64,000 bases of DNA from Cepaea nemoralis (taxonomy: Eukaryota > Mollusca > Gastropoda > Stylommatophora > Helicidae): assembly GCA_014155875.1 (NCBI GenBank), contig JACEFZ010004193.1:62001-126000 (forward strand), written 5' to 3'. The notes below the pieces were generated by a model, which saw only the letters and a program-made list of their open reading frames with translations, ran no database searches and was not told where the DNA came from. Below, one piece after another: positions 1 through 10,570 of this stretch. The stretch's first letter is position 1, and every line of letters begins with the position of its first letter. The translations under genes were made by a program, and so were the position numbers.

Positions 1-690
1 TAAGTACTTCGCAGTTGTGATTCGGTTTAGTTGTCTCAATACTCCGAATTTGTGACTCTTGATTCAGATTTACAGCACCTTAACTGGACGCAGAGGTGTT
101 TCCAAGGCGCCAGGGCCAGTTTTTATACTCGCCAAGACCTACTAACACGTCCTAGTCGTGCGTTCTGGGCAACAGGTCCCTTCGAGGTCCTGGCTAACGT
201 AGTAGGATCGCTGATTCTTACGAAGTCGGAGAGTATCTGCCTTCACGGAGAGGAACCACCAGTCTGCAGACCAATAAGCCAGAAGTGGGACAACGGATAC
301 TCACGCAAACCTCAGTCCGGTATGACATCACACTGATGTTGGACAACAGGATGTCTTCATCCGACATATAGGACTTCACGCTGGAGTTCACAGCCAGCGA
401 ACGCAAGCAAGCAAGCAGCAGCAGCAGGAGAACACTCGTTTTTTACTATCTACAACAAGCGAGCAAGCAAGCAAGCAAGCACAGCACCTTAATCTACACG
501 GCACCAGCGCTGACATTGAGTATCCGCCACATGTGGCTGCAGGTAGTTTATTTACATGTACGTCACGTCTAGAATTTCCGTGCGTGGCTCTGTGTTTAGA
601 ACCTCTCTGTAACAGCCAACGTTACTTTTAGGCAACAATGCTGTTAGATAATGTTACTGTTTGATAATGTTACTGTTAGACAATGTTTCT
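1..690. other. No gene recognised; short GCAA runs
   Basis: I see no element or gene that I can name here. Short (GCAA)n/(GCA)n runs lie near 402-430 and 459-482. Small open frames in this stretch have no recognisable motif. Confidence 0.5.
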
Positions 691-695
691 GTTAA

Positions 696-811
696 CAGGA
701 TGTGGCGGATGATCTCCAGATGGGTGTTTCGGGCGCAGGACATCTGGAAGGTTGTTATGGGAGCAAAGGGCATGCTACTGAATGAATGAATGAATGAATG
801 AATGAATGAAC
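696..811 (+). mobile_element. LINE 3'-end fragment with (GAAT)n tail
   Basis: The + strand reads DVADDLQMGVS, a typical LINE ORF C-terminus, then runs into about eight GAAT units (779-811). The same stretch, in the opposite orientation and with the same tail, is at 26577-26880, where more of the C-terminus survives. Two copies sharing both the coding end and the tetranucleotide tail mark the true 3' end of this LINE family. It is heavily 5'-truncated and has no coding capacity. Confidence 0.7.
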
Positions 812-919
812 AGCAATGGTCACTGAGAGAAGGCGACTTGGTTGATAGGGCAGCTATCTCTATAAAATACATCAAAGCTCTATGACGTGGCCATCAGCTG
901 GTAAGAGACGCCATATATA

Positions 920-920
<1 letters not shown>

Positions 921-962
<42 letters not shown>

Positions 963-973
963 CCCCCCCCCCC
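921..973. repeat. (CT)n followed by C-run
   Basis: About 19 CT dinucleotides run straight into about 14 C residues. Simple repeat. Confidence 0.95.
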
Positions 974-1228
974 TGCTGCCTTGGAGGGTCTGTCTCTTTA
1001 GACAAAGGCTGGTGGAGTCAACCATGCACAAGCTGGCGGAAGGCAAGGGGAAACCACAGCTGTATTTTCCCATGACAATCATGCCTCTAAACAAAACTGA
1101 TAGAGATAACGATGTTAATGACGGTTCCTGTGGAGTCTCTTCGTCCGCCAGGGAGCATCATGTGCTACAGGAGATATCCGATTGTCATCAAGCAATTTTA
1201 TGCAAATAAAATATTTAAAATATATTAA

Positions 1229-1639
1229 ATGTTGGTACATGGAATGTCAAACACTTAGCCAGAAAAGAAAGGCAGAAAACATCATGAAGGAAATGAAAAG
1301 AATGAAGACAAATTTATTAGGTATTTGTGAAATGTGATGGCCATGTACGGGGGGAAAATAGATAACTAGAGAATTATTACTCCGGAAGGAAGGATTACAA
1401 AAAGGGAGTTGGCATAATTTTTGATCAAATGTGTACTAGGACGGTTAAAGTATTTTGGACAATCTCAGATAGAGTATTATTAGTGAAACTCCATGGCAAA
1501 CCTCTGAATATTAAAATAATACACGCATTTGCGCTAACAGCATACTGTACAGAAGAAAATATAGGTAGTTAGTTCATAAGGAATTAGACATGACCATAAA
1601 CCAGGTAAAAGTTTAACATGACTGTCATACTCGGTGATT
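1229..1639 (+). pseudogene. RTE-like LINE endonuclease, 5' part (decayed)
   Basis: The + strand opens with VGTWNV, the N-terminal signature of the apurinic-type endonuclease of RTE-like LINEs, and later has ISDRVLLVKLHGKPLN and IIHAFA, which match the middle of the domain (compare LINE A, 28372-31560). Stops and frameshifts occur throughout. The frame breaks off in the GDFNA motif at the insertion described for 1640-1877 and resumes at 1878. Upstream of 1229 is AT-rich and I cannot place a 5' end. Confidence 0.75.
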
Positions 1640-1890
1640 GATTGATTGATTGATTGATTGATTTAGGAACCGACATCATAGCATTCGGGACATTCCCATA
1701 AGCGCTCCGTCCCCATCCTCAGCAGCCAGCGAAGCGTTCCAACACTAATAGTTCCAGTAGCAATCTGATTATATGTCTGTCTCACCTTTCCTCTAAGCGT
1801 CGAGCGTCGGCCAGATCCCTTTGTCACCCCTCGCTGTCTCATTCTTACCAGACCATGGTGATCCATTTGCTCCTCCGATACTCGGGGATT
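1627..1890. repeat. 13-bp target-site duplication flanking 1640-1877
   Basis: ATACTCGGTGATT (1627-1639) and ATACTCGGGGATT (1878-1890) match at 12 of 13 positions and bracket the inserted LINE tail. Read across one copy, the host LINE coding sequence around GDFNA is continuous. Confidence 0.85.
1640..1877 (-). mobile_element. RNase H LINE 3' end, nested insertion
   Basis: On the minus strand the frame includes TLRWLLRMGTERLWECPECYD, the conserved C-terminus of the RNase H LINE family also seen at 2888-3021, 19440-19680, 33190-33900, 43735-43835 and, as LINE E, at 58618-60041. It ends GS-stop and continues into (TCAA)n/(TTGA)n at 1636-1663. Only about 240 bp survives, a strongly 5'-truncated copy. 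It sits antisense inside an older RTE-like LINE with a 13-bp duplication on each side. Confidence 0.85.
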
Positions 1891-2690
1891 TTAATGCCAA
1901 AGTAGGCAACAACAAACAAGGGAGCGGTGTGACAGGCGGATATTGCCTAGGTGGTAGGAACGAGATAGATGACAGATTAATAGCATGGTCAGAATATCAA
2001 GAAATGATAATAGGTAAGACCAGGTTCAAACACCATCCTGAACGATTATATACGTGGAAAAGCCTTAAATAATATTCGCAATCAAATTGACTACATATTG
2101 ATTCCAAAGGCATTCAGAAGCAGTTTAGTAGGAACAAACACTAGACCAGGAGCAGATTGGCATAGTGATGATGTGCCAGTTATAGGAAAGATGAGGTTTA
2201 GACTTAAAACCATAAAGAAAACCCCAAAGAACACTAAGCTAGATCTAGCATTACTTAAAACAGACAAAGAAATTAGAGAAAGGTACAATGTTATCGTAAA
2301 TAAAAGATATAATGCCATGGAGATAATACAGACAATTGATGAACAATGGGCCATGTTGCGGGAATCAATCCAACAGACATCTAAAGAAATCATTCCACCT
2401 AAACAGAGAATTGCAAAAAAGAAATGGATGACATGATAAATTGTGCAGATGATGGATGAAAGAAGAAAGAAAAAGCAAGATAAAGAAGAATATAACAGAA
2501 CACATAAAGAAATAGTAAACAAATGCAAAGTGGCTAAAGAAATCTCGCTGAGTCAATAGTGCAGTGAGATGGGGACAAACTATGGAAAAGACTGTCAATC
2601 AATGTATCAACAAATAAACGCAATAACAGGTGGAAGACACGAAATATCAGGGGATGTTTAAAAACGAGGTAAGGTGCAATATCAATGGGA
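1878..2690 (+). pseudogene. RTE-like LINE endonuclease C-part and linker
   Basis: The frame resumes with ILGDFNAKVG (catalytic Asn/Asp of the endonuclease), YTWKS, a stop, then NQIDYILIPKAF and the DWHSDD stretch that corresponds to the SDH motif (here degraded). The linker between endonuclease and RT follows (KKTPKNTKLDL, AKKKWMT), with a stop after KKWMT. Lys/Glu-rich linker reads on to about 2690. No RT motifs follow, so the copy is truncated before the polymerase. About 40% of residues look shared with the corresponding stretch of LINE A, judged by eye. Confidence 0.8.
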
Positions 2691-2887
2691 CAAGGTGATA
2701 CAGTCGTTCGGTTTACGAGAGCAATTTTCTTGGAGACTCCTGGTGGTTATTGCTGGAGCCACTGAGTTCGTGCTTTATGTGACGTTTTCGGCAGGCCGGC
2801 ATGCAGAAAGAGATAAAGTCATATGGGATTTACAACGGTGCAATTAAGTCGAACCTCTTGCCTTTTAAATCTTTTGTTGTTGTTTAA

Positions 2888-3021
2888 ATTTGAATTGAAT
2901 CAAGAACAGTCATCATAACACTCCGAACATTGCCTATAGTGCTCCGTCCTCATCTTCAACAGCCGTCGAAGAGTCTCATAATTAATACGTCTATGGACAG
3001 TTGGCCAGACTGGAGAAGCGG
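2888..3021 (-). mobile_element. RNase H LINE 3'-end fragment, (TTCAA) tail
   Basis: The minus strand reads NYETLRRLLKMRTEH and CSECYDDCS-stop, a diverged copy of the family C-terminus, followed by TTGATTCAATTCAAATTT as a short degenerate tandem tail. Its 5' limit near 3021 is uncertain. Confidence 0.65.
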
Positions 3022-3262
3022 GTTGTGGATAGGCCCCACTCACCACGAAGCGGTACCACAGGTTCAAAGCCAGTGTGAAACATGTACCTGGTCTTGCTGC
3101 ATCAGTGACCGAACCTCATCTACAAGACGCCAGGCTATTACGTTCAACCAAACGGTAACCATTATAACACGGCCACACATTCAAATGACTTAATCCTTTT
3201 CGCTATGACGGTTACCAAAGCTATATTATTTCAGTTGCAAATTAAAGAGGGTTTAAAAGCCA

Positions 3263-3495
3263 GAGACTAGACTTCATTGCACCAGGTTTTATTGCATATG
3301 GTTCGGTCTCTTTTCCGCAGAGCGGACTGTCAGAAGCTGTCGTACAGAGCACGAACTCCGTAACTTCAACGACGACCCCCAGGAGTCTCTGAGAAAACTG
3401 CACTCGTTAACCGACTGACGGAGCCCGGAAGCCAACCCTTGACCTTCAGATCGGGAGGTAGGCGGCTTAATCACTTCGTCATAGAGACATCCTCA
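3263..3495 (-). repeat. SINE type 4 (tRNA-like head)
   Basis: Read on the minus strand, the head near 3495-3405 has a box A-like stretch (ATGACGAAGTG) and a box B-like AGGGTTGGCTTCC. The body, through the GACCCCC block to ATATGCAATAAAACC, matches 25801-25997 (minus). Two copies in the window establish it as a dispersed element. Confidence 0.6.
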
Positions 3496-3499
3496 TCCT

Positions 3500-4225
3500 C
3501 AGTTACAACTATCATGTGGAAACTAAGGCGTCGTTGGTGCGGGGTATGCATAGGCAGTCTAATCTCGTTAAATAAAAGACAACACAATGACATCACCAGC
3601 GCCTTTCACAAAATAAAAGTGAAAACAAATTAATGTCATTTCACAATCTGCCAAGTTGCATCCAGTTTCTGTATTTTAATTCGGCCTGTTTTTGCGCTGT
3701 ATCTAAACATACAACTACTTACCATCTACCTGGCAAAGTTAAACTGTTATCAACGATAGTGATGTTTTTACTGGCTAGAGCAGCAGGAAAACGAAAACTG
3801 AAACTACGTAAGTTAATTGAACATTCAAGGTAGCTTATTTTATAGGATTCAACAACTTGTTTGTCTAATTACGACTGTTGGGAGAAAGGTAAAAAAAGAA
3901 CCTCGTTCTAATGCCATCTTGGCATATTGGATATAGTGTGCTAGAATTTTCTTGGGGTCAAAATGGAATAGGACTTCGAAATGTCAGGAGAATTATGGGC
4001 CAGAAAATAATGAGAGAAAGTTTGAATTTAATTTAGATGTTTGTTACAACATACACAAAATAAGCTGAATCTGTGAATTCATGACTCCGTTGATATTTGT
4101 GTTAAATGGTTGGTAGACTGGTTAGTTGATCGATTGGCTGTGAATGTCCTAGAAGACTGAACAGTAACGCACAAGTCCGGAGCATCAAAGTTTAGCTAGT
4201 CCTTGGAATGAGGATTAACGTAGGG
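3500..4225. other. No gene recognised
   Basis: AT-rich sequence with no motif or repeat that I can match elsewhere in the window. A homopolymer C run (4226-4244) follows. Confidence 0.5.
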
Positions 4226-4254
4226 ACCCCCCCCCCCCCCCCCCACCTCGACAC

Positions 4255-4390
4255 GGTATCAACGCACTATTTTCACTAAGACTATGTGGAGGATTTTCTC
4301 ATCCCTTCACCAAGCCCAGATACCAGCGGGGTGTTCAAGACCGGTACTGGAACTTGACATCCTCAGATAGGCATTAATTAAGTAATCATT
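4255..4390. repeat. Dispersed repeat, copy 1
   Basis: The segment containing CAAGACCGGTACTGGAACTT and TCAGATAGGCATTAATTAAG resembles 16900-16990 (CAAGACCAGTAATGGAACTT). Two diverged copies; family not recognised. Confidence 0.4.
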
Positions 4391-4436
4391 CAGCGTATCT
4401 TGGTAAACAGGCTGTGATTTGGAATAGCTAGGTAAC

Positions 4437-4675
4437 CTTAGCCGGTCTCCCTGGCCAAGGGGTTAAACGACTTTCTTCGTAATGCTGATTATCCACGTGG
4501 AGTAACGCAGCGCGCGAGAATTGGTAGCGGTTCACGCCGAGTTGGTAACTTACGGGATAAGTGCGCCGGCCGCTCAGAAAGCAATGGCAAACTACTAAGC
4601 GTAATCTTGCCAAGAAATTAACAACAGCGGTAAAATGCTGGTGTTGACAGCGATGTCCTGTAAAGGATATGCGAA
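4437..4675 (+). repeat. SINE type 2
   Basis: The head (CCCTGGCCAAGGGGTTAAAC... CGAGAATTGGTAGCGGTTC) is followed by the core CTCAGAAAGCAATGGCAAAC...GCCAAGAAATTAACAAC and the end ATGTCCTGTAAAGGATATGC. The same head and core occur at 8820-9060, 34170-34395, 37384-37622 and 57640-57832. The core is shared with SINE type 1, which has a different head. Confidence 0.85.
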
Positions 4676-4716
4676 AAAAAAGTACTGTTATCACCCCTGG
4701 TTTTAGGGAATTCATT

Positions 4717-4955
4717 ACCAACATGCTGCAACCACTGCCAACATGCTACAACCATCGCCAACAGGCTGCAACCATTACCAACATGCTGCAATCATTACCA
4801 ACATGCTGCAACCATTGGCAACAGGTTGTAAGTATTACCAACATGTTGCAATCATTATCATCATGCTGCAACCACTGCCAACAGGCTGCGACTATTACCA
4901 ACTGCCTCCAACCACTGCCAACAGGCTACAACAGTTGCCAACAGGCTGAAAGCCA
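4717..4955. repeat. 20-bp minisatellite, about 12 units
   Basis: The unit is CCAACATGCTGCAACCATTA with drift (ACAGGCTGC variants). A 20-bp period is not a multiple of three, so the open frame of about 137 codons across it cycles through all three phases and is unlikely to be a gene. Confidence 0.95.
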
Positions 4956-5204
4956 ATCAAATCCAATTTTTGGTACGAATACCCCATTTCAGCATTCGAG
5001 TTCTCGACTTGGTTATAATTGGGGTATATATGGTGTAGCTTTCATACATTGCGCTGCTTGTTGTCAACTTCCCGGCTTCTGATGGGTTGATTGTGTTCAT
5101 TCCTTTCTTGTTAGGTTTTTCATGTCTGCCAGAGTCGCGCACTTGTTGGGGCCTGGAGTTGTTGTATACCCACCCTATCATATGGTGTTGTTTCCTTCAG
5201 GGAG

Positions 5205-5965
5205 CTTTACCAGTTGTCGTCTCTTCTGGTGTTCCTCCAATTTCCCCGTCTTGGCTTGTCTTCGAATCTTCTCGTTGTTCGCCAGTTCGATATTGGTGGG
5301 GAGCGATATCGTTCCATGGCCTCCCGACGCCCTCGGTCTTGGTCTGGGTAGCCTTCTTCTTCATCTGTTGCTTCTTCTGTTGTCTGTGTTCTTGCATCTT
5401 CTGGTTCGGGTGTTTCTTGACCGGTTTTGAGCAGGTCTATTATCCGATGTAGAGTTTTTTTTCCTGATTTGCCTCTCTCTTTATGTATTTTTGATAGCTT
5501 TTCTTCAGTCTCAGCCTTTATAGCAGCCATTCGAGCGACATGCTGCTCAATCTTCTGCTGAACCTGCTTCGTTTCGTCCAGGATGCACTGAACGGCTGTT
5601 ATCTGTGTCTCTTGCGTCTTGTCGTTTTCTTCCTCCTTGCTTTTGAACTTTGATCACAGGTCCTTCAGTTGGCCTTCCATTGCGATTTGTCGCCTTTTGT
5701 AAGTCGATTGATGGCCTCGTACTGCCTCCTAGCCTCTTTATAGGACAGGTTAGTTTTAATGGCTGTCTTCATGGCTTCCTTGATGTCTTGGTGGCAGGGG
5801 CAGCCGAGGTTCCTGACGCCGTAGTTGCCGAGGCAGTTGGCGCATTTTCTGTTAGTGTTAGGCCTCCTGAAGTCCTTGTCGATCTTTGCATGCTGGCACT
5901 GAGTGTATGGATGGGGTCCAGAACAGTATCTGCATACTTTCCCCTATGCCTTCAGAATAAAATGT
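5205..5965 (-). pseudogene. LINE ORF1 / gag-like protein with zinc knuckles
   Basis: On the minus strand, KVCRYCSGPHPYTQCQHA (about 5949-5890) is a CCHC-type knuckle. About ten residues on comes KCANCLGNYGVRNLGCP, the shape of the second knuckle of Jockey/CR1-type LINE ORF1 proteins, with Tyr in place of the usual His. A stop follows KGDKSQWKAN near 5657, and one lies upstream of the first knuckle. After a frame change, a Lys/Glu-rich segment (5530-5207) reads EDARTQTTEEATDEEEG, a charged probably coiled region. The role in intact elements is RNA binding. Which LINE of the window it belonged to cannot be told. Confidence 0.65.
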
Positions 5966-6740
5966 GAATGCAACATCTCTGAGAGAAACATGAAAAACGT
6001 AGAAGGCTGAAAGCTGTTCGGGGTAGCTTCTTATATAACACACATTGGTGATTGGTTACTGTTGAGTACCTCGAGATCATATTGACAGATGACGCTTAAA
6101 CTCAGGCGCACAGCGACTTTGAAAAGCGTAGATTATTCGTGTTTGCGGTCCTTGTTGTTGTAGGAAATATTCTGTTGTGTCTTATACTTGTGGCTTCAAG
6201 GTACGTGATTGCTTTGCAGAATTCACAGTTGTATGTTCAAACCGGTTCTATGTAACATGGAAGAATTATGTGTCCAACTTTCTTTATAAATCTCGGCTTA
6301 ATATAATCAAAATGACATCACAACAAAGTATATTTATGTATAAAGTTTAGATCAAACGTTAAATCTTCGACAGACATAGATAACAATTTGTGGCTTTACA
6401 GTATTAAATCAAACCATGTTTTTATACATTTTTTTTTAGCCCGACAAACGAATTGGTTTGAATACTGTGACGAAGTCATGAACTAATTTTTGCACTCTTT
6501 AAAGCTGGAAATAAATACTCGATTTTAAAGCTGCGCTGAATAACGAATCTCTTTGTACACTTTAATAAACTGAAAATCATTCGTATGTTGAAAACTGTTT
6601 TTCTGGGCCACAGAAACAATCTCTCTTGTGGATTTGTAAGCAGTAATAATCATCGGCTTTCTGCATTATTTTATCTCTGAAAACCCACTCTCCGTTGATA
6701 CATTTTTGTTTGGCACAGAGAAATAAACATCTTCATAAAG
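5966..6740. other. No gene recognised
   Basis: AT-rich sequence without open frames of note and without matches to repeats elsewhere in the window. Confidence 0.5.
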
Positions 6741-6742
6741 TA

Positions 6743-6840
6743 ATCTATGCAGTCATTATTCGGTTACAGACTGCATGTTGTGTTTCTTCTAATCTATGCA
6801 GTCATTATTCGGTTACAGACTGCATGTTGTGTTTCTTCTA
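6743..6840. repeat. Perfect 50-bp direct duplication
   Basis: The segment starting ATCTATGCAGTCATTATTCG is repeated once, head to tail, with no differences that I can see. Each unit holds an internal inverted pair TGCAGTC/GACTGCA. Confidence 0.9.
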
Positions 6841-6842
6841 AG

Positions 6843-7690
6843 ATTCTGCTACTTTTAGCATTTTTCCCCCAGCACATTTTGTTTGCAATTTGTTTTTGCA
6901 AGAATGTTGCAGTTAACTAAAGAGCAGTGCGATTGAACTCAAATCCGACCTTGCTATCTGCACAATTCTCTGATAACACTAGAACTATTACATGCCACGC
7001 TGGCCCATTTCCGGTGTTCGTACATACAGCACATTATTTGAATTGCTCCGCCGTTTGGCTTGGAGCAGCAAGGACTTGGGGGGGGGGGGGGGGTGTGAGG
7101 ATGAGAGAATCTATTCAGAATGCGTTGCTTCTGGTTTTCCTTTTCCGAAGGAGGGTATATTTACAAACAATTCGTGTATACACGACATGTCTTGGTGATG
7201 GTTCATGAGAGGGGAAGTTGGCTCAACAATGCCATGCCGAGGGGAGCTACCTTCACACAGCATGTTTTTACCTCCAGTCTTAAGACAACTAAGAATTTCC
7301 TGAGTTGGTTGTGTATTCCCTGGACGACTCTGACTTTTAACACTTAATTGCGACGCACTGGCTTTCAACATTGTGTAAGCGCTGAAAAGGGCTTGTAAAT
7401 ATAGGTTAAAAGTTTGGCGCAGAGATTTTTCTCTCGACTCGGTGCTAAAGCTTCATCTTCACGGGAACTATATTGCAGACGTCTCCAGGCCCAGTAACCA
7501 CCAAGGTGTGCCAGACAGGTATTGTAACATCTGCGGAGAAGCATGTTAGTATGCAATCAGGTCATGATTGAGCACATCACGGACTGGAAGGGACTTGACC
7601 TGGGATGGCAATGTTCCCTCCACAGGTTTGAAGTATTTCGCTGATAAAATACGAGTACGGTTTCGTATTTGACATTGAAACCCGGAGGGG
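6843..7690. other. No gene recognised; G run
   Basis: A G homopolymer lies at 7078-7093. Overlapping open frames on both strands (7111-7371, 7365-7556) show no motif, and I treat them as chance. Confidence 0.45.
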
Positions 7691-7694
7691 AGAG

Positions 7695-7760
7695 ACCTGC
7701 AGAGGAGTTGCATTCACCTCTTATACTAAAGGCATCGGGTTCATATCCGGATGAAGAAAG
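7695..7760 (+). repeat. tRNA-like (box B) segment
   Basis: CGGGTTCATATCCGG has the form of a Pol III box B, preceded by CTCTTATACTAAAGG. Possibly the end of a SINE head; no second copy found. Confidence 0.25.
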
Positions 7761-7794
7761 GCAGTCCCATAGCAGATAATGCACGTTGAGGTGT

Positions 7795-8072
7795 GGAATG
7801 TGGGAAAGTAAGGCACCCTGTTACACGTCTTAAGGCGTATATTGTATATGGTCCTGGATCCATATTTGTATAGACATGTCGGCCCTTGAGAGGTAATGTG
7901 ACCAGGATCTCGCCGGCCGCCATAGCTTTCCTGGACATTTCCTTAGCATCTTTCCATACTTTAGGCTGGATCGGCCTGCAAGCCCAGATCCATTTTCAAA
8001 CTCTGACTCCATCCGAATATTCAAATTCATGACCATTGGGCCAGCGCCTAGCCTCTAGTCTACCGTGGCTCC
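7795..8072 (-). repeat. SINE type 3 (tRNA-like head), copy 1
   Basis: Minus strand: TGGGAGCCACGGTAGACTAG begins the head and GGTCATGAATTTGAATATTC stands where box B should be. It matches 17050-17425 (minus), where box B reads GGGTTCGATACG. The body includes the shared stretch around CGGCCGCC. Confidence 0.55.
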
Positions 8073-8075
8073 CAG

Positions 8076-8150
8076 TGTGTGCGTGTTTGTGTGTGCGTGC
8101 GTGTGTGTGTGTGCGCGCGCATGTGTGTGTGTGTGTGCATGTTTATATAT
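8076..8150. repeat. (TG)n-rich microsatellite
   Basis: Interrupted TG/CG dinucleotide run abutting the SINE head. Confidence 0.9.
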
Positions 8151-8154
8151 GTAA

Positions 8155-8815
8155 GTGATAGATTTCAGTTATAGTTGCTTATAGTTTACCATTATAATTT
8201 CGTATTTACAATAGAAACATGTTTTTACTTCTCAGTGATTGCATTTGTGTCTACTTTATCTACAGATTGCGCTACGCTGACAGTGTAATCAGCGCTTCGG
8301 GAGGGAAGAGGATTTGATGCCTGCGTTCATCGTCCACTAAGTGAGGGAAAGACAGACTGACTATTCTTCCGTACATGCAGGTCTACAAAAATGTTGTGGC
8401 CCTAGCACATTACAGAGTCAAAGTACGTTTCTACTTCAGGACATTAACAAATTGTTTATGTACACGTTGAGCGTATCTGTTTCTCCATCCCTAGAGTTTT
8501 GCTGTTTAATAACGCATGCATTGTACATTTTTATGCTTCTGTTTTTGTTTTGGGAAGGAGTTAATGTTTTGTTTATTTTGATGACCGAAGAGAGATTAGT
8601 TGTGGTTTGAAGAGTTTTACTGTCTTAGAAATATCTCTACAGAAACACACCCTAGTCTGTTCGTTTATTAATTTCCAAATACACGACCCAGCTGCCTAAA
8701 GTGTGAAGGATAAAGGAACGGGAAGACATCCATTCTCCTACACCAATAGATACTGGTTCAAGTCTCTGATAGGGCAGAACGTCTTTACTTATCAATACTC
8801 GTCATCGTCAGACGT
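8155..8815. other. No gene recognised
   Basis: The longest open frame (8341-8610 +, 89 codons, hydrophobic C-terminal half) has no recognisable motif. Confidence 0.45.
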
Positions 8816-8819
8816 CTGT

Positions 8820-9060
8820 TGGTTCGCTTATCCTTTACGGGACATCGCTGTCAACATCAGCATCTGTCAGCAGATTGTTGATTTCTTGGCAAGATTACGC
8901 TCAGTAGTTTGCCATTGCTTTCTGAGCGACCGGCTCACATACCCCGTAAGTTGCTAACTCGGCGAGAACCGCTACCGATTTCCCGAGCAGATTACGTTCC
9001 TCACGTGGATATACGGGATTACGGAGAAAGACGTTAACCCCTAGGCCAGAGAGACCGTCA
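8820..9060 (-). repeat. SINE type 2 (minus)
   Basis: The end TATCCTTTACGGGACATCGC, the core TAGTTTGCCATTGCTTTCTG and the head complement CTAGGCCAGAGAGAC are in the same order as in the other type 2 copies, inverted. Nearly full length. Confidence 0.85.
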
Positions 9061-9164
9061 ATGATCAGATTAGTCAAACGGAAATTTGCTGTTCTAGTCT
9101 TCTCCTGATATCACGCCAGTTTCTCTTGTTCTCAGCAATTCACTTCAGCTTACGTTATATCTGT

Positions 9165-10570
9165 ACCCCTTGGAGGTTATATATGAACCTATGTCAGGTT
9201 ATTTATGATTTTATATCTGACCCCCATATCAGGTTACGCATGAACTGCCGTCTGGTTATGTATCAACTCCCCATCTTAACGCCTATCAGGATGTATTTCA
9301 TTTCTCATCAGGTTATATCTGAACCGCCATCAGGTTATATCTCAACCACCATTAGGTTATATCTCAACCTCCATTAATATATATTTCAACCCTCATCAGG
9401 TTATATCTAATCTGCCATCAAGTTATATCTCAACCCCCATAAGTTTATATCTCAATCCACATCAGGTTATATCTCAACCCCGATCAGGCTATATCGCAAC
9501 CCCGATCAGGCTATATCTCAACCCACATCAGGTTATATCTCAACACCCATCAGGTTATATCGCAACCCCCACCAGGTCATGTCTCAATTCCATCATGTTA
9601 TGTCTCAATTCTATTAGGTTATATCTCAACTCCATCAGGTTATATCTCAACTCCATCAGGTTATATCTCAACTCCATCAGGTTATATCTCAACTCCATCA
9701 GGTTATATCTCAACTCCATCAGGTTATTTCAACATCCATCAGGTTATTTCAACATCCATCAGGTTATTTCAACATCCATCAGGTTATTTCAACATCCATC
9801 AGGTTATTTCAACATCCATCAGGTTATATCTCAACATCCATCAGGTTATTTCAACATCCATCAGGTTATATCTCAACATCCATCAGGTTATTTCAACATC
9901 CATCAGGTTATATCTCAACATCCATCAGGTTATTTCAACATCCATCAGGTTATTTCAACATCCATCAGGTTATTTCAACATCCATCAGGTTATTTCAACA
10001 TCCATCAGGTTATTTCAACATCCATCAGGTTATATCTCAACATCCATCAGGTTATATCTCAACATCCATCAGGTTATTTCAACATCCATCAGGTTATTTC
10101 AACATCCATCAGGTTATATCTCAACTCCATCAGGTAATATCTCAACATCCATCAGGTTATTTCAACCCCCATCAGGTTATATCTCAACATCCATCAGGTT
10201 ATTTCAAAATCCATCAGGTTATTTCAACATCCATCAGGTTATATCTCAACCCCCATCAGGTTATATCTCAACATCCATCAGGTTATTTCAACATCCATCA
10301 GGTTATTTCAACATCCATCAGGTTATATCTCAACTCCATCAGGTAATATCTCAACCCTCATTAGGTTATATCTCAACCTCCATCAGGTTATATTTCAACT
10401 CCATCAGGTTATATCTCAACCTCCATCAAGTTATATCTCAACCCTCATCAGGTTATATCTCATCCTCCATCAAGTTATATCTCAAATCCTATCGGGTTAT
10501 ATCTAAACCCCCATCAGGTAATATCTCAACCCCTGTCAGGTTATATCTCATCTCTCATCCGGTTAGATTT
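9165..10570. repeat. 1.4-kb minisatellite, 20- and 22-bp units
   Basis: Two unit forms alternate irregularly: CATCAGGTTATTTCAACATC (20) and CATCAGGTTATATCTCAACATC (22). The middle (about 9600-10350) is nearly homogeneous; the flanks (9165-9600, 10350-10570) are degenerate, as expected for an array that turns over at its centre. The 180-codon open frame at 9595-10137 is pure repeat. Confidence 0.97.

Noticed and set aside
5087..5452. Plus-strand Cys/Phe/Leu-rich frames
   Set aside because: They are the antisense of the Glu/Lys-rich LINE ORF1 remnant.
9595..10137. 180-codon open frame with an HPSGYFNIHQVIS-like repeat
   Set aside because: It is entirely minisatellite; the frame is open only because the 20/22-bp units lack stops in the phases used.
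9165..10570. CRISPR-like array
   Set aside because: No unique spacers of constant length between repeats; it is a simple tandem minisatellite in a eukaryotic context.
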